Positions 6,695 to 16,028 of a DNA stretch of 46,799 bases are shown one piece after another. Source of the DNA: Acidobacteriota bacterium (GTDB lineage: Bacteria > Acidobacteriota > Vicinamibacteria > Vicinamibacterales > UBA8438). The notes under the pieces are model-generated. The model was not told where the DNA came from. It made no database searches and was given only the letters and a program-made list of their open reading frames with translations. The translations under genes and the position numbers were made by a program. Location of the stretch: assembly GCA_015659035.1 (NCBI GenBank), contig DQNS01000134.1, forward strand, positions 1 to 46,799, written 5' to 3'. The number at the start of each line of letters is the position of its first letter. Position 1 is the first letter of the stretch.

Positions 6695-8476
6695 ATGCCT
6701 GACCTGCGTCTTGTCCTGTCCCGCGCTCTGATCCTGCCCGTCGCGATCACGGCAGTGACCCTCGTGCCGACGCAGGTGATGGGTCAAGCGCAGTCTTCCG
6801 CCGAGTTCGTGCCCGTGACCGACGCCATGCTCCAGGCGCCGGCGCCGGAAGATTGGTTGATGTGGCGCCGGACGCTTGACAGCTGGGGCTACAGCCCGTT
6901 GGACCAGGTCACCCGGGAGAACGTGGCCGATCTTCGGATGGTCTGGACGCGGGCGCTTGCGCGCGGGCGCCAGGAAGGGACGCCGCTGGTCTACGACGGC
7001 GTCCTGTATATGCCGCAGGCGAGTGACGTCATCGAGGCGATCGATGCTGTGACGGGCGACCTGATCTGGGCGCATCGTCGCGATCTCCCGGACGATGTCT
7101 ACGACTATGTGGGCGGCAACGCTCGCAACAACCGGAACATCGCGATCTACGACCGGTTCATCATCAACACGAGCGACGACAACTTCGTGTTCGGGCTCGA
7201 TGCCACGACCGGGGAGATCGCCTGGGAGACCCAGATCTTCGACTATCAGGTCACACCGGCCGGGCACAGCTCGGGTCCGATCATTGCCGATGGCAGGGCG
7301 ATCTCGGGGCGGAGCTGCCGTCCAGCCGGCGGTCCCGACTCGTGCGTCATCGTGGCGCACGACGCGCGCACCGGAGAAGAGCTCTGGCGGCGGCACACCA
7401 TTCCGAAGCCGGGCGAGCCGGGGGACGAGACCTGGGGCGGGGTGCCGTGGGAGGAGCGTCTTCACGTCGGCACCTGGATGCCGGCAAGCTACGACCCCGA
7501 ACTGCGCCTGATCTACCAGGGCACCTCGGTCACCTCGCCGGCCCCGAAGTTCATGCTCGGTGGCATCGACAACACGCACCTCTACCACAACTCGACGCTG
7601 GCGCTCGACGTCGACACCGGTGAGATCCGGTGGTACTACCAGCACCTGAACGACCACTGGGACCTGGATCACCCCTTCGAGCGCCTGCTCCTCGACACCG
7701 CCGTCTCGCCCAACCCCAACGCCGTGAGCTGGATCAACCCCCGACTCGAGCCGGGTGAGGTCCGGAAGGTGATGACCGGCATTCCGGGCAAGACCGGGGT
7801 GGTCTATACGCTCGACCGCGAGACCGGCGAGTTCCTCTGGGCGACGCCGACCGTCACGCAGAACGTCATCAGCAACATCGATGGCGCGACCGGCGCGGTG
7901 ACCGAGAACGCGGAGGTCGTCTTCAGCGCGGAGGGGCAGCAAGTCCTGGCCTGTCCCAACATGCACGGCGGGAAGGACTGGGAAGCCGGCGCCTACAGCC
8001 CGCTGACGAACACGATGTACTTTCCACTGCGCAACATGTGCCAGCGGTTGCTGGCGACGACAGCGCCTGACGCGTCACACCGGATCTACGCGCTGGCCGT
8101 GCGACATGAGCTTGCGCCCGGCACCGAGCAGCTTGGCGCGGTCTACGCGATATCGGCCGAAACCGGCGATACTACGTGGCTGTACGAACAGCGGGCGGCC
8201 ACCCTGTCGCTCGTGGCGACCGGCGGTGGGCTCGTGTTCGGTGGCGACGCGAACGGGCGCTTCCGGGCCTTCGACCACGAGACCGGGGAGGTGCTGTGGG
8301 AGATCAACCTTGGCTCACCGGTCAGCGGTTTTCCTGTCAGCTACGCGGTTGCCGGGCGCCAGTATGTGGCCGTGAGCACCGGAGGCGCTGCGACCACACC
8401 GAGCTTCCTGCAGTTGACGCCCGAGCTTCGCCCGAGCAACGGCAACAATCTCTTCGTGTTCGCCTTGCCGCAGTGA
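6695..8476 (+). CDS. Secreted PQQ-type beta-propeller protein (quinoprotein family)
   Basis: The protein has 593 residues with a signal peptide (leading to VMGQAQSS) and tryptophan-docking repeats of the A-D-TGE--W type (e.g. AIDAVTGDLIW, LDATTGEIAWE, FDHETGEVLWE) that define quinoprotein eight-blade propellers. It lacks a cytochrome c domain. Features that bind PQQ and calcium in classical alcohol dehydrogenases are altered: there is no vicinal CC pair but spaced cysteines (GRSCRPAGGPDSC), GTGNPAPW is replaced by GTSVTSPAPKF, and the catalytic WDYD region reads HWDLDHPFERLLLD. This resembles the acidobacterial quinoprotein group that may not hold PQQ normally, so dehydrogenase activity is uncertain. 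Starts at 6632 (GTG) and 6662 are possible; 6695 gives the best signal peptide and matches the paralogue at 35849-37618. Confidence 0.8.
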   Translation: MPDLRLVLSRALILPVAITAVTLVPTQVMGQAQSSAEFVPVTDAMLQAPAPEDWLMWRRTLDSWGYSPLDQVTRENVADLRMVWTRALARGRQEGTPLVYDGVLYMPQASDVIEAIDAVTGDLIWAHRRDLPDDVYDYVGGNARNNRNIAIYDRFIINTSDDNFVFGLDATTGEIAWETQIFDYQVTPAGHSSGPIIADGRAISGRSCRPAGGPDSCVIVAHDARTGEELWRRHTIPKPGEPGDETWGGVPWEERLHVGTWMPASYDPELRLIYQGTSVTSPAPKFMLGGIDNTHLYHNSTLALDVDTGEIRWYYQHLNDHWDLDHPFERLLLDTAVSPNPNAVSWINPRLEPGEVRKVMTGIPGKTGVVYTLDRETGEFLWATPTVTQNVISNIDGATGAVTENAEVVFSAEGQQVLACPNMHGGKDWEAGAYSPLTNTMYFPLRNMCQRLLATTAPDASHRIYALAVRHELAPGTEQLGAVYAISAETGDTTWLYEQRAATLSLVATGGGLVFGGDANGRFRAFDHETGEVLWEINLGSPVSGFPVSYAVAGRQYVAVSTGGAATTPSFLQLTPELRPSNGNNLFVFALPQ

Positions 8477-8623
8477 GGCCACCAGTCGCCCGAATGTCGT
8501 CCGGGAATTGCTGCTCCTGCGCGACCCGGTCGGCACCTCGCTCGATCCGAAGTATCGTTTCGTCTTCGCGTAAGGGAAGAGCAGCGACAACGGTGCCAGC
8601 GGCCTCCTCAACCTGACAATGGG

Positions 8624-9811
8624 CTAGAAGAACCAGCTGAGCGACGCAAACCCGGTGGTGCCCGCGAGGCCGAACTCGGACGGCAGCGGACGCTCCAAGG
8701 TGATGGCGCTGTCGCCCAGGCCGATATATATCCCCCCGCTGATCGACACCTCGTTGCCAGCCGAATAGGCCAAGCTGGGCGCGAGCAGCGCACTCCGGTC
8801 GTTGAGGTTCCAGAGCCACAGCCCGCCCACACTCCAGAGCGGGTGGAACTGATAGGAGGCCTGCAGCACGGCTTCGTCCCGGCCGAGCACCTGGAGCTCG
8901 CCTCGCTGGAACTCGGGTGATTGCAGGATGTCGAGATACGCGCTCGGCCCGGCGGCGGCGAGACCATCACGCTGGTATTCCAGCACGACGAACAGATCCC
9001 GCCCGCCGACCTGGAGGATCCGGTCGAGCCCGAGGCTCCCGCGGCCGATGACCCTGCCCCGGATCTCGCGGATCACCGCCTCCACGCGAACCGCCCAGAC
9101 ACCGACGGCGCCGGCCGCGCCGAGGGCGCCGGCGCGGTCTCCGTAGAGCGTCCCACCCCAGCCGGATAGCTCCCAGTTCTTCCAGGTGGTCAGGCCGCGA
9201 AGGAGCGCGGTCAGCTCTTCGCCCATCGCCGTCGCTGTGGGCCGCACGACGAGATCCAGCGAGCTGAGCGGTCCCGGGTAGAGGCGCAGGCGGCCGGCGT
9301 CGACGCCACCCCGGAACTGCCGGAACGGGTCGGACGGGCTGAACGGGAGAAACGGGTCGGCCGGTGTGAGAAAGAGCGTCGTGCCCCACGAGACCGCCTG
9401 CCGCCCGACGGTGAGGTCCATCGACCGGGAAGGACTCCACCCGACGTTGAACCGGTCGAAGCGGTGACGCCAGCGGACGTGTGCCCTTTCTTCGACCGTC
9501 GATTCCAGGCTGAACCATTCGCCGCCACTCGGGACTGCGCCGATACCGAACCCGGTGTTCGCCCCGCGTTGTTGAAGGGTCAAGGTGTGCTCGTAGGCAA
9601 CCTCGAACGCGAGGGACCCGAGGACCGGTCGTGTGGTCAGGCGAAACCGGCTGAAGCTGGATGCGTTGCTGTCGGTGAGGTCGGTCGCCGCACTGAAGAG
9701 CGGCGCGGTTTGTAGGTAGCCGCTCAGCCACGATGACTGTGCGTGCACCGGCACGCTGCCGAGTGCCATGAGGCAGGCGCCGACAACAACCAGCCGGAGC
9801 GCTCGGGTCAT
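8624..9811 (-). CDS. Outer-membrane beta-barrel protein, last gene of an ABC export operon
   Basis: The 395-residue protein begins with a signal peptide (MTRALRLVVVGACLMALGSV, cleavage likely after PVHAQ). It continues as alternating amphipathic strands (FSRFRLTTRPVLGSLAFEVA, VGRQAVSWGTTLFL) and ends in ...FASLSWFF, a terminal phenylalanine being a typical outer-membrane assembly signal. No specific family is recognised. Its ATG overlaps the stop of the ATPase gene (ATGA), so it is translationally coupled to the transporter. This suggests that the barrel is the outer-membrane acceptor or exit partner of the export system, which is an inference from context. Confidence 0.75.
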   Translation of the reverse strand: MTRALRLVVVGACLMALGSVPVHAQSSWLSGYLQTAPLFSAATDLTDSNASSFSRFRLTTRPVLGSLAFEVAYEHTLTLQQRGANTGFGIGAVPSGGEWFSLESTVEERAHVRWRHRFDRFNVGWSPSRSMDLTVGRQAVSWGTTLFLTPADPFLPFSPSDPFRQFRGGVDAGRLRLYPGPLSSLDLVVRPTATAMGEELTALLRGLTTWKNWELSGWGGTLYGDRAGALGAAGAVGVWAVRVEAVIREIRGRVIGRGSLGLDRILQVGGRDLFVVLEYQRDGLAAAGPSAYLDILQSPEFQRGELQVLGRDEAVLQASYQFHPLWSVGGLWLWNLNDRSALLAPSLAYSAGNEVSISGGIYIGLGDSAITLERPLPSEFGLAGTTGFASLSWFF

Positions 9812-10515
9812 CCCACTCTGATCACGTCGGAATCGATGCGGCCGTCAACCATCCGAATCAGCCGGCGCGACCGCTCCATGACGCGCTCGTCGTGCGTGGC
9901 GAAGACAAAGGTCACCCCGAGATCGCGATTCAGTTCATCCATGAGGTCCAGTAACGCATCGCTCGACGCCGAGTCGAGATTAGCTGTGGGTTCATCAGCC
10001 AGGACCAGCGCTGGCTTACTCGCGACGGCCCGAACTACTGCCACCCGTTGCTGCTGGCCGCCGGATAGTTTGCCCGGACGGCGGTCCTCAAGCCCTTCCA
10101 TTCCGGTCCGTGCGAACAACTCGTCCACCCGCCTGGTACGTTCCTCGGCCGAGACCCCCTGAAGTAGCATTGGGAATTCAGCGTTCTCGCGCGCCGTGAG
10201 CACCGGTAGCAGGTTGTACGCCTGAAAAACGAACCCGATCTGGTTGAGCCGAAGGCGCGCGAGAACGTGGTTGGGCAATTTGCTCAGTTCATGATCGGCC
10301 ACTCGGACCTGCCCCCGCGTGGGCCGCGTGAGTCCCCCAATCAGGTTGAGCAGGGTCGTCTTACCGGACCCGGACGGCCCGGCGAGTGCCGTGAATTCAC
10401 CGGGCTGGATCGTCAGGGTGACGTCGCGGACCGCCTGCACTTCTTCCGACGCTTGCTGGTAAATCTTCCACAGGTTCTCAGTGCGAACATCCCGCCGCAT
10501 ATCGTCTGGCGTCAT
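9808..10515 (-). CDS. ABC transporter ATP-binding protein, LolD/MacB type
   Basis: The 235-residue nucleotide-binding protein has every expected motif: Walker A GPSGSGKTT at 46-54, Q-loop Q98 in FVFQAYNLL, signature LSGGQQQR at 150-157, Walker B ALVLADEPTANLD at 169-181 and an H-loop in FATHDERV. The LolD/MacB branch powers mechanotransmission of lipids, lipoproteins or peptides out of the inner membrane rather than classical import. It lies 6 bp after one FtsX-type permease and overlaps the barrel gene by 4 bp, so subunit pairing with the two upstream permeases is close to certain. The cargo is not indicated. Confidence 0.92.
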   Translation of the reverse strand: MTPDDMRRDVRTENLWKIYQQASEEVQAVRDVTLTIQPGEFTALAGPSGSGKTTLLNLIGGLTRPTRGQVRVADHELSKLPNHVLARLRLNQIGFVFQAYNLLPVLTARENAEFPMLLQGVSAEERTRRVDELFARTGMEGLEDRRPGKLSGGQQQRVAVVRAVASKPALVLADEPTANLDSASSDALLDLMDELNRDLGVTFVFATHDERVMERSRRLIRMVDGRIDSDVIRVG

Positions 10516-10521
10516 TGCTTC

Positions 10522-11829
10522 CTACTGGTCAAATTTCATCGACTCAGCAATGTCGATTCGAGTCGCCCGGAGCGCCGGGTAGATGGACGCCAAGATCCCT
10601 ATGAGCATGATCCAGCCTATCGTCTGGAGGGTTCGCGCCACTGAAAACATCGGGATGATTATCGGGTCTATCACGACGGACCCCATCTCCATATTGTTGG
10701 CTAGCGAGTCACCCGCGATCACCGCCATGTCGAACCCATCGCCGAGGAAATACCAGGTTAGCCAGGTCCCGAGACCAACACCGACCAGAGTGCTGACAGT
10801 CGTCAAGAGGAGTCCCTCGAGGAGAACGACAGCGCCAGTCTGTCGCGGTGTCAGACCGAGCGCTTGCAACACACCGAACTCCCGATGCCGATGCAGCACG
10901 GACATCAACACGGTGTTCACGATCCCGAAGCCGATGATGACGAAGAGGATCGCGAATATGACATAGCTCCCAAATTGATCGACCGCCACGAGCGACGCCA
11001 ACGCGGGCATCGCCTCACGCCAGCCCAGCACCGTTACCCGGCCGGCGTCGACCGGGTCGGCTAGCGCTTGCCTGAGGCGACGGACCAGACTCGACACCTC
11101 CGTGCTGTCCTCGACCATCACCGCGATCTTCGACACATCGTCCCCGGACCCGAGCCATTCCCCGGCGATGGCGAGCGGAATATGAACCACGGTATTGTCG
11201 ACCGGCGGCGCCCCATTGCGGAACACGCCCACCACTCGGACAAGCTGCCCGACGATCTCCTTGTTGGTGTCCTGGGCCGTCAGAACGAGGCGTGACCCGA
11301 GCCGGAGGTCGAGGGTCTCCACGAGGCCGACTCCGACGAACGCCGCAAGGCGGTCGTCCGACTGGAGATACCGGCCCTCGATGACCTGATCGTCGAGGTT
11401 CGTAAAGTCCACTTCCGCCTGCGGGTCGACCGCCAGAATGTGCGCCGGACGGGCGCCGGCGGCTGAGCTGGCCATCCCGCTGATGGTGAGCTGTGCCGAG
11501 ACCCCGGTGACCCGATCGGCCAGGTCCGGCGTGGCCAGCGCTGCCTCGGCGACAGCGCGCACATCAGCGGCCAGACGGTCCTCGAGCTTGCGGCTCATGC
11601 GGAACGCAGGGTGCTCAATGGTCGCGTGTCCGCTTCCGGTGCGCACCCCGTCGTCGATCCACTGTTCGTGGGTGCCATCCCCGATTGCGTTCGAGAAGAC
11701 CAGCATGCCCGCCCCGAGGATAATCGCCGTAGCGGTCAGTAGGGTCCGACGCACCTGCCGCCGAAGGTTTCTCAGGGCCAAGACCGCAATCACCCTGATT
11801 TGAAAGGCTTTCCGTCGTGCGATCATCAT
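10522..11829 (-). CDS. FtsX/MacB-type ABC permease (second permease of the operon)
   Basis: The 435-residue inner-membrane protein has one N-terminal transmembrane helix (LTATAIILGAGMLVFSNAIG), a large periplasmic MacB-PCD-like domain (~50-280), and three C-terminal helices (VIFAILFVIIGFGIVNTVLM; GAVVLLEGLLLTTVSTLVGV; IGWIMLIGILASIYPALRAT). This is the LolC/E topology. The motif VLHRHREFGVLQALGLTPRQ is the conserved cytosolic coupling segment. The ATG at 11829 follows the stop of the upstream permease almost directly; the longer frame to 11874 would overlap that gene by over 40 bp and is less likely. Confidence 0.88.
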   Translation of the reverse strand: MMIARRKAFQIRVIAVLALRNLRRQVRRTLLTATAIILGAGMLVFSNAIGDGTHEQWIDDGVRTGSGHATIEHPAFRMSRKLEDRLAADVRAVAEAALATPDLADRVTGVSAQLTISGMASSAAGARPAHILAVDPQAEVDFTNLDDQVIEGRYLQSDDRLAAFVGVGLVETLDLRLGSRLVLTAQDTNKEIVGQLVRVVGVFRNGAPPVDNTVVHIPLAIAGEWLGSGDDVSKIAVMVEDSTEVSSLVRRLRQALADPVDAGRVTVLGWREAMPALASLVAVDQFGSYVIFAILFVIIGFGIVNTVLMSVLHRHREFGVLQALGLTPRQTGAVVLLEGLLLTTVSTLVGVGLGTWLTWYFLGDGFDMAVIAGDSLANNMEMGSVVIDPIIIPMFSVARTLQTIGWIMLIGILASIYPALRATRIDIAESMKFDQ

Positions 11830-11830
11830 C

Positions 11831-13090
11831 CTACAGCCCTGACAAGGTATCGGCCGGCGGGACCCGAGAGGCACGAAACGCCGGATACAACGCTGACCCC
11901 AGCGACGTGAGCATCAGCGCCACGGCCACCATGGTCGTAAATCCCATGTCGTACTCGACCTGCATCGTGAGCGATACCACCGACCCCATCATCTCAATGT
12001 CGCCGACGAGTCCGGTTAAGTCAGGGGGCGCATTGTGCCACCAGACCATCACCGGCCACGTGATCGCCACCCCGAGGGCCAGGCTGAACAGCCCCATCGC
12101 CGCCGCTTCGTAGAGCACACTTTTCACCACTCCTCCCGGGGTCGCTCCGATGGCGAGCATGACCGCAAACTCCCGGCGCCGCTCATAGGTGGCCATCAGC
12201 ATCGTGTTGGCGACACCGAAGATGGCGAGCCCAAACACGATGACAATGATCACGTAATAAAACACATCAACTAGAGCCGTGTACTCAACTATCGCCGGGT
12301 TCAACTCGCTCCAGGGAACCACCTCGGTCCCGAGCGCCTCCCCCTCCAGAGTGGCGGCGATCGCGGCCGCTACCTCCTCGGCGAGCCAGGGGTCCTGGGT
12401 CGAGACTGCGATCTCGTGGATTCGGCTTTCATCGAGCACTACCAGCGCCTGGAGGTCCTCGAGTGGCAACACGGCAAACGCGGAGTCGATCTCAACCAGA
12501 CCAGTCCGGTAGGTCCCCACCAGCGTGAACAAGTCGTTTCCCATCGAACCGTCCGCCCCCGAAGCGACCAGGACCAACTCGTCACCGATATCGCTCTCGA
12601 GCTGACGCGCCATTTCTGTTCCAACGACCAGCTCGTTCCGCCCGGGTTGGGGCAACCGTCCTGCCGTCAAGTCGTCGAGGAAGCGACTCAGGGCCACCTC
12701 GCGCTCCGGGTCGACGCCCATCAGCATTCCGGCCACGGTTGAGTCTCCCGAACTGAGCAGTCCGCCCGCATATACGCGGGGTGCAACCGCGATGATCCGG
12801 TCATCGTCGCTGACCTGTGCGAGCACCTGGTCGACGTCAATACCGTCGCGCCCCCCGATGGTGTCGTAGAGACTACGCTCGGGCCGGAACTCCGCGTCAT
12901 GGATCTCGATCTGCCCACCGACGAGCCCGGTGGCGTTGTCGACCATTTCATTCATGAGGCCCTGGGTCCAACCCACCATCACCACGCTCGTGAAGAAGCC
13001 AATGGCCAGCCCCAGCGCGGTAAGGATCGTGCGCTTGGGGTTCCGACCCAGATTGCGCATGCCGATGCGGGACCAGGGTGATTGCAACAT
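11831..13090 (-). CDS. FtsX/MacB-type ABC permease (first permease of the operon)
   Basis: The 419-residue protein has the same LolC/E-like layout as its neighbour: helix 1 near residues 24-45 (ILTALGLAIGFFTSVVMVGW), a periplasmic domain, then helices around VFYYVIIVIVFGLAIFGVAN, LFSLALGVAITWPVMVWW and TTMVAVALMLTSLGSALYPA. The coupling segment ATYERRREFAVMLAIGATPG is conserved. The two permeases differ enough to form a heterodimer, as LolC and LolE do. It starts 56 bp downstream of the LolA-like gene, and its stop is one base away from the next permease's ATG. Confidence 0.88.
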   Translation of the reverse strand: MLQSPWSRIGMRNLGRNPKRTILTALGLAIGFFTSVVMVGWTQGLMNEMVDNATGLVGGQIEIHDAEFRPERSLYDTIGGRDGIDVDQVLAQVSDDDRIIAVAPRVYAGGLLSSGDSTVAGMLMGVDPEREVALSRFLDDLTAGRLPQPGRNELVVGTEMARQLESDIGDELVLVASGADGSMGNDLFTLVGTYRTGLVEIDSAFAVLPLEDLQALVVLDESRIHEIAVSTQDPWLAEEVAAAIAATLEGEALGTEVVPWSELNPAIVEYTALVDVFYYVIIVIVFGLAIFGVANTMLMATYERRREFAVMLAIGATPGGVVKSVLYEAAAMGLFSLALGVAITWPVMVWWHNAPPDLTGLVGDIEMMGSVVSLTMQVEYDMGFTTMVAVALMLTSLGSALYPAFRASRVPPADTLSGL

Positions 13091-13146
13091 CGCGCTTTTT
13101 TCTCTACGAGGTCGTAGGCGAGACGAGTCTCAGACGCCCCACGCGG

Positions 13147-13917
13147 CTAGCGTGGGTTCTGGAGCGCGCGCAACGAGAAAAAGGATTCGTCGATATCCAC
13201 GTCAAACTCGAGGTCCTCGTACCGCATGGAGGTGTACTCACCCGGCTTGTCGGCCGGGCGCATCATCATGAGTCTGGGAATCACACGCCCACCCATGTTG
13301 GCGAAGTCGCTGAACTCCATCGACCGCGCCAGTTCACCATCCTCGTCGTAGTAGCTCACCGCGAGGGGCATGTAGTCGGTTTGACGCACCCGATACTCGA
13401 TCCGACCCCAGACAACCGCCGCCTCGGGCTTGGGGACCAGTGTGAATTCCCACACCACGATCCCGTCTCGGTCGCCGTCAAACGAGAGCTCGATGTCGTA
13501 GTCATTAATTAACCGGCTTTCCTGCACGAGGTCATCGTTGGTAAAATGCGATCCCATCCAGGACCCACCCATCATCGACGCCGGCATCTTGATGGTCCGG
13601 TCGACCTTGGGGAGATAGTTGTAGATGTCTTGGTCCGCTTTCAGCGTGGCCGTGCCGGCTTCTCTGGCCGGTGCTAGGATACGCACCAACGAGTAGTCGT
13701 CCCCGAGGGACCACACCTCCATGGTGATCTCACGGTCCCAGTTCTCGGTGACGACCTGCATCGTCGTCGTTCCCCGACTCGAATCGCCCCGGTACAGTTG
13801 CTCGACTTGGTCGATAATCTCGAGCGGATCGATCTGGGCTGACGCCGTCCCGAAGGTCGCCAGGCACCCGAGGGTGAGGAGCCCGGTGAGTCGATGTGCT
13901 CTACCAATGCGTGCCAT
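13147..13917 (-). CDS. LolA-like outer-membrane lipoprotein-sorting protein
   Basis: The 256-residue periplasmic protein has a signal peptide (MARIGRAHRLTGLLTLGCLA, cleavage after GTASAQ) followed by a LolA-like half-barrel of the PF17131 type. Recognisable blocks are TTTMQVVTENWDREITMEVW, YNYLPKVDRTIKMPA, SWMGSHFTNDDLVQESRL and a C-terminal YTSMRYEDLEFDVDIDESFF. Such proteins carry lipid-like cargo across the periplasm and are commonly encoded with FtsX-type permeases and an ATPase, as here. The start at 13917 is preferred because GGGGAGGAC lies 5 nt upstream; the frame extends nine codons further. It is the first gene of the five-gene leftward operon. Confidence 0.85.
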   Translation of the reverse strand: MARIGRAHRLTGLLTLGCLATFGTASAQIDPLEIIDQVEQLYRGDSSRGTTTMQVVTENWDREITMEVWSLGDDYSLVRILAPAREAGTATLKADQDIYNYLPKVDRTIKMPASMMGGSWMGSHFTNDDLVQESRLINDYDIELSFDGDRDGIVVWEFTLVPKPEAAVVWGRIEYRVRQTDYMPLAVSYYDEDGELARSMEFSDFANMGGRVIPRLMMMRPADKPGEYTSMRYEDLEFDVDIDESFFSLRALQNPR

Positions 13918-14278
13918 GGCGTGTCCTCCCCGGTACGCGCTCAACCATGTGCCGGCGGCGCTCGTCCAACCTGTCGAACTACGTTATCACCTGTGCTCGG
14001 TCGAAGAGCGTTAGCGATCCGGCTGGCGCACCCAGTACCCATTTTAGAGTGTCATTTGTACGCAGCGACGACCGTTTGATTCGATTCCCACGGTCAAACA
14101 AACATCGCAGCTTGTCCAGAGCTGAGGTTACGTTGTCAAGGTCAAGGGGTGGCCAGGGGGTGGAGGCCCGAGAACCGAGATCTGGCTGAACGGATCGGAC
14201 ATCAGGCCGATGATAGACTTCCGACGATCACGCTTTCAAGTGGCTGGCTGCTACCCGGGCGCTGGCGGAGGGGGATCT
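13918..14278. other. Intergenic region between divergent genes
   Basis: This 361-bp region lies between the LolA-like operon (leftward) and the arylsulfotransferase-like lipoprotein gene (rightward). Both ribosome binding sites are at its edges (GGGGAGGAC on the minus strand, GGAGGGGG at about 14267-14274 on the plus strand). The stretch around 14040-14130 is relatively AT-rich and could hold promoters, but I find no clear -35/-10 pair. A weak GTTTGA/TCAAAC inverted repeat is present near 14075-14100; I attach no function to it. Confidence 0.4.
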
Positions 14279-15829
14279 ATGAGAAGCGGGCAGTCCCGTC
14301 GCTGGACACGGTGCGTTACTGTCGCGCTCGGTATGGTGGCCGGATTGAGCGTGGTCGGCTGCGGAGCGTCACCCGACGAGGCCGCCGTTGGCGGCGTGGA
14401 CAATGACCAGCCGCGCGGCCTCCTGCTGAACACACCGGCCGCCCGCCCCGGCTACGTCTACTTCGCGCCGCTCCTGTCTGACATGACCTACCTCGTCGAG
14501 ACCGTCAGCGGCGCGGTCGTGCGTACGTGGAAAAGCGAGCTGGTACCGTCGGCGTTCGTCTATCTGCTCGACAACGGACACCTGCTCCGCGGCGGCCGCC
14601 AGCTGGAGGTCCCCGTGTTCACCGGCGGCGGGCAGGGAGGTCGGATTCAGGAATTCACATGGGAGGGCGATCTGGTCTGGGACTACCGGTTCGCCAGCGA
14701 AGAACACCTGCTGCACCACGACGTCGCGGTGATGCCCAACGGCAACATCCTGGCTATTGCCTGGGAGGCCAAGTCCCGAGACCAGACACAGCAGATGGGT
14801 CTCCGGCCCGAGATGACCCCGGAGGACGGCGTGTGGCCGGACATGATCCTGGAGTTCGAGCCCCAGCCGCTCGACGGCGCCCGCGTCGTGTGGGAGTGGC
14901 ACTCGTGGGACCACATGGTCCAGAACCGCGATACCCACCTAGGCAACTACGGCGACCCGTCAGCGCATCCCGAGTTGATCGACATCAACGGGGGACGCCA
15001 AACCCCGGAGGACATGACTGAGGAGGAGCTGGCCCGCTATCGAGAGGTCGGCTATGTGCCGGCCGACAGCGAGCACGACCCGTCGGCTGACCTGATGCAC
15101 ACGAATGCGATCGTGTACAACGCCACGCTCGATCAGATCGCGGTGAGTATCCTTGCATACAACGAGATCTGGATCATCGACCACGGCACGACGACCGAGG
15201 AGGCGTCGGGACACACCGGCGGGCGCTGGGGGCATGGCGGAGATCTGCTCTATCGCTGGGGGAACCCGCGCGCTTACGGGCGGGGAGAGGAGACGGACCA
15301 ACGCACGTTCGGGCAACATGACGTGCGGTGGATTCCCGACGGTCTGCCTGGCGCGGGGAATCTCCTCGTGTTCAGCAACAACGTCCCCGGACCCGAAGCC
15401 CCCCACTCGGAGGTGTTCGAGCTCACGTTGCCGACCGACGATGCCGGACGCTATGTGCTGACTGGCTCCGACCCGTACGGACCGCTGACGCCGACGTGGA
15501 GCTACGCGGCGCCCGACCCGACCTCGCTTCACAGCCCGTTCATCTCCGGCGCCCACCGGCTGCCGGACGGGCATACACTGATCACGTCAGGCGGGCCGGG
15601 ACGCTTCCTCGAGGTGACAGCCGAAGGGGAGATCGTCTGGGAGTACCGGTCGCCGCAATCTGGCGACGTTGAAGTACCCGACCAGGGGTTTCTCATCCGG
15701 CAGTTCCCCTACGCCGCGTTCCGGGCGACGAAGATTCTCCCGGACCATCCCGCGCTACAGGGCCGCGAGCTGGTGCCCCTCGACCCGCAACCACCCGTCG
15801 TGCCGCCGCCGCCGGCCCCCGAACCTTAG
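14279..15829 (+). CDS. Arylsulfotransferase (ASST)-like lipoprotein
   Basis: The 516-residue exported lipoprotein has a basic N-terminus, a hydrophobic core and the lipobox LSVVGC, so Cys ~25 is probably lipidated. The body is a beta-propeller of the ASST / Arylsulfotransf_2 type: TYLVETVSGAVVRTWKSELV, YLLDNGHLLRGGR, GRIQEFTWEGDLVWDYRF, LLHHDVAVMPNGNILAIAWE, and near the end GAHRLPDGHTLITSGGPGRF then LEVTAEGEIVWEYR. Known ASSTs move sulfuryl groups between phenols; many homologues are uncharacterised. The C-terminus is a proline-rich tail. The ATG at 14279 is chosen for the GGAGGGGG upstream and because it starts the signal peptide; the frame is open from 14210. Confidence 0.78.
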   Translation: MRSGQSRRWTRCVTVALGMVAGLSVVGCGASPDEAAVGGVDNDQPRGLLLNTPAARPGYVYFAPLLSDMTYLVETVSGAVVRTWKSELVPSAFVYLLDNGHLLRGGRQLEVPVFTGGGQGGRIQEFTWEGDLVWDYRFASEEHLLHHDVAVMPNGNILAIAWEAKSRDQTQQMGLRPEMTPEDGVWPDMILEFEPQPLDGARVVWEWHSWDHMVQNRDTHLGNYGDPSAHPELIDINGGRQTPEDMTEEELARYREVGYVPADSEHDPSADLMHTNAIVYNATLDQIAVSILAYNEIWIIDHGTTTEEASGHTGGRWGHGGDLLYRWGNPRAYGRGEETDQRTFGQHDVRWIPDGLPGAGNLLVFSNNVPGPEAPHSEVFELTLPTDDAGRYVLTGSDPYGPLTPTWSYAAPDPTSLHSPFISGAHRLPDGHTLITSGGPGRFLEVTAEGEIVWEYRSPQSGDVEVPDQGFLIRQFPYAAFRATKILPDHPALQGRELVPLDPQPPVVPPPPAPEP

Positions 15830-16006
15830 TGGTCCGTGGCATACGTACGGCAACGCACCGAGGGCGTCGAGGCGCCCGCTCGAGTACCGCGGCGCTGTTG
15901 CGTGAGTTGGCCGGCGGCTTTCGGTGAGGTCGCTCGCCTGGCCGTGACATGTTCGTGATTCGCAACTAAACTGGACAGACTGGTCGGCACGTCTAGCGGG
16001 AACCAA

Positions 16007-16023
16007 ACGGGGTAGGACCCCGT
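16007..16023 (+). promoter_or_regulatory. Hairpin immediately upstream of the pfaD start codon
   Basis: ACGGGGT (16007-16013) and ACCCCGT (16017-16023) form a perfect seven-pair stem with an AGG loop. It ends 5 nt before the TTG start of the first gene of the lipid operon. The only Shine-Dalgarno-like purines near that start (GGGGTAGGA) lie within it, so it could limit initiation. This is an observation of sequence symmetry; function is inferred. Confidence 0.35.
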
Positions 16024-16028
16024 GTGAT

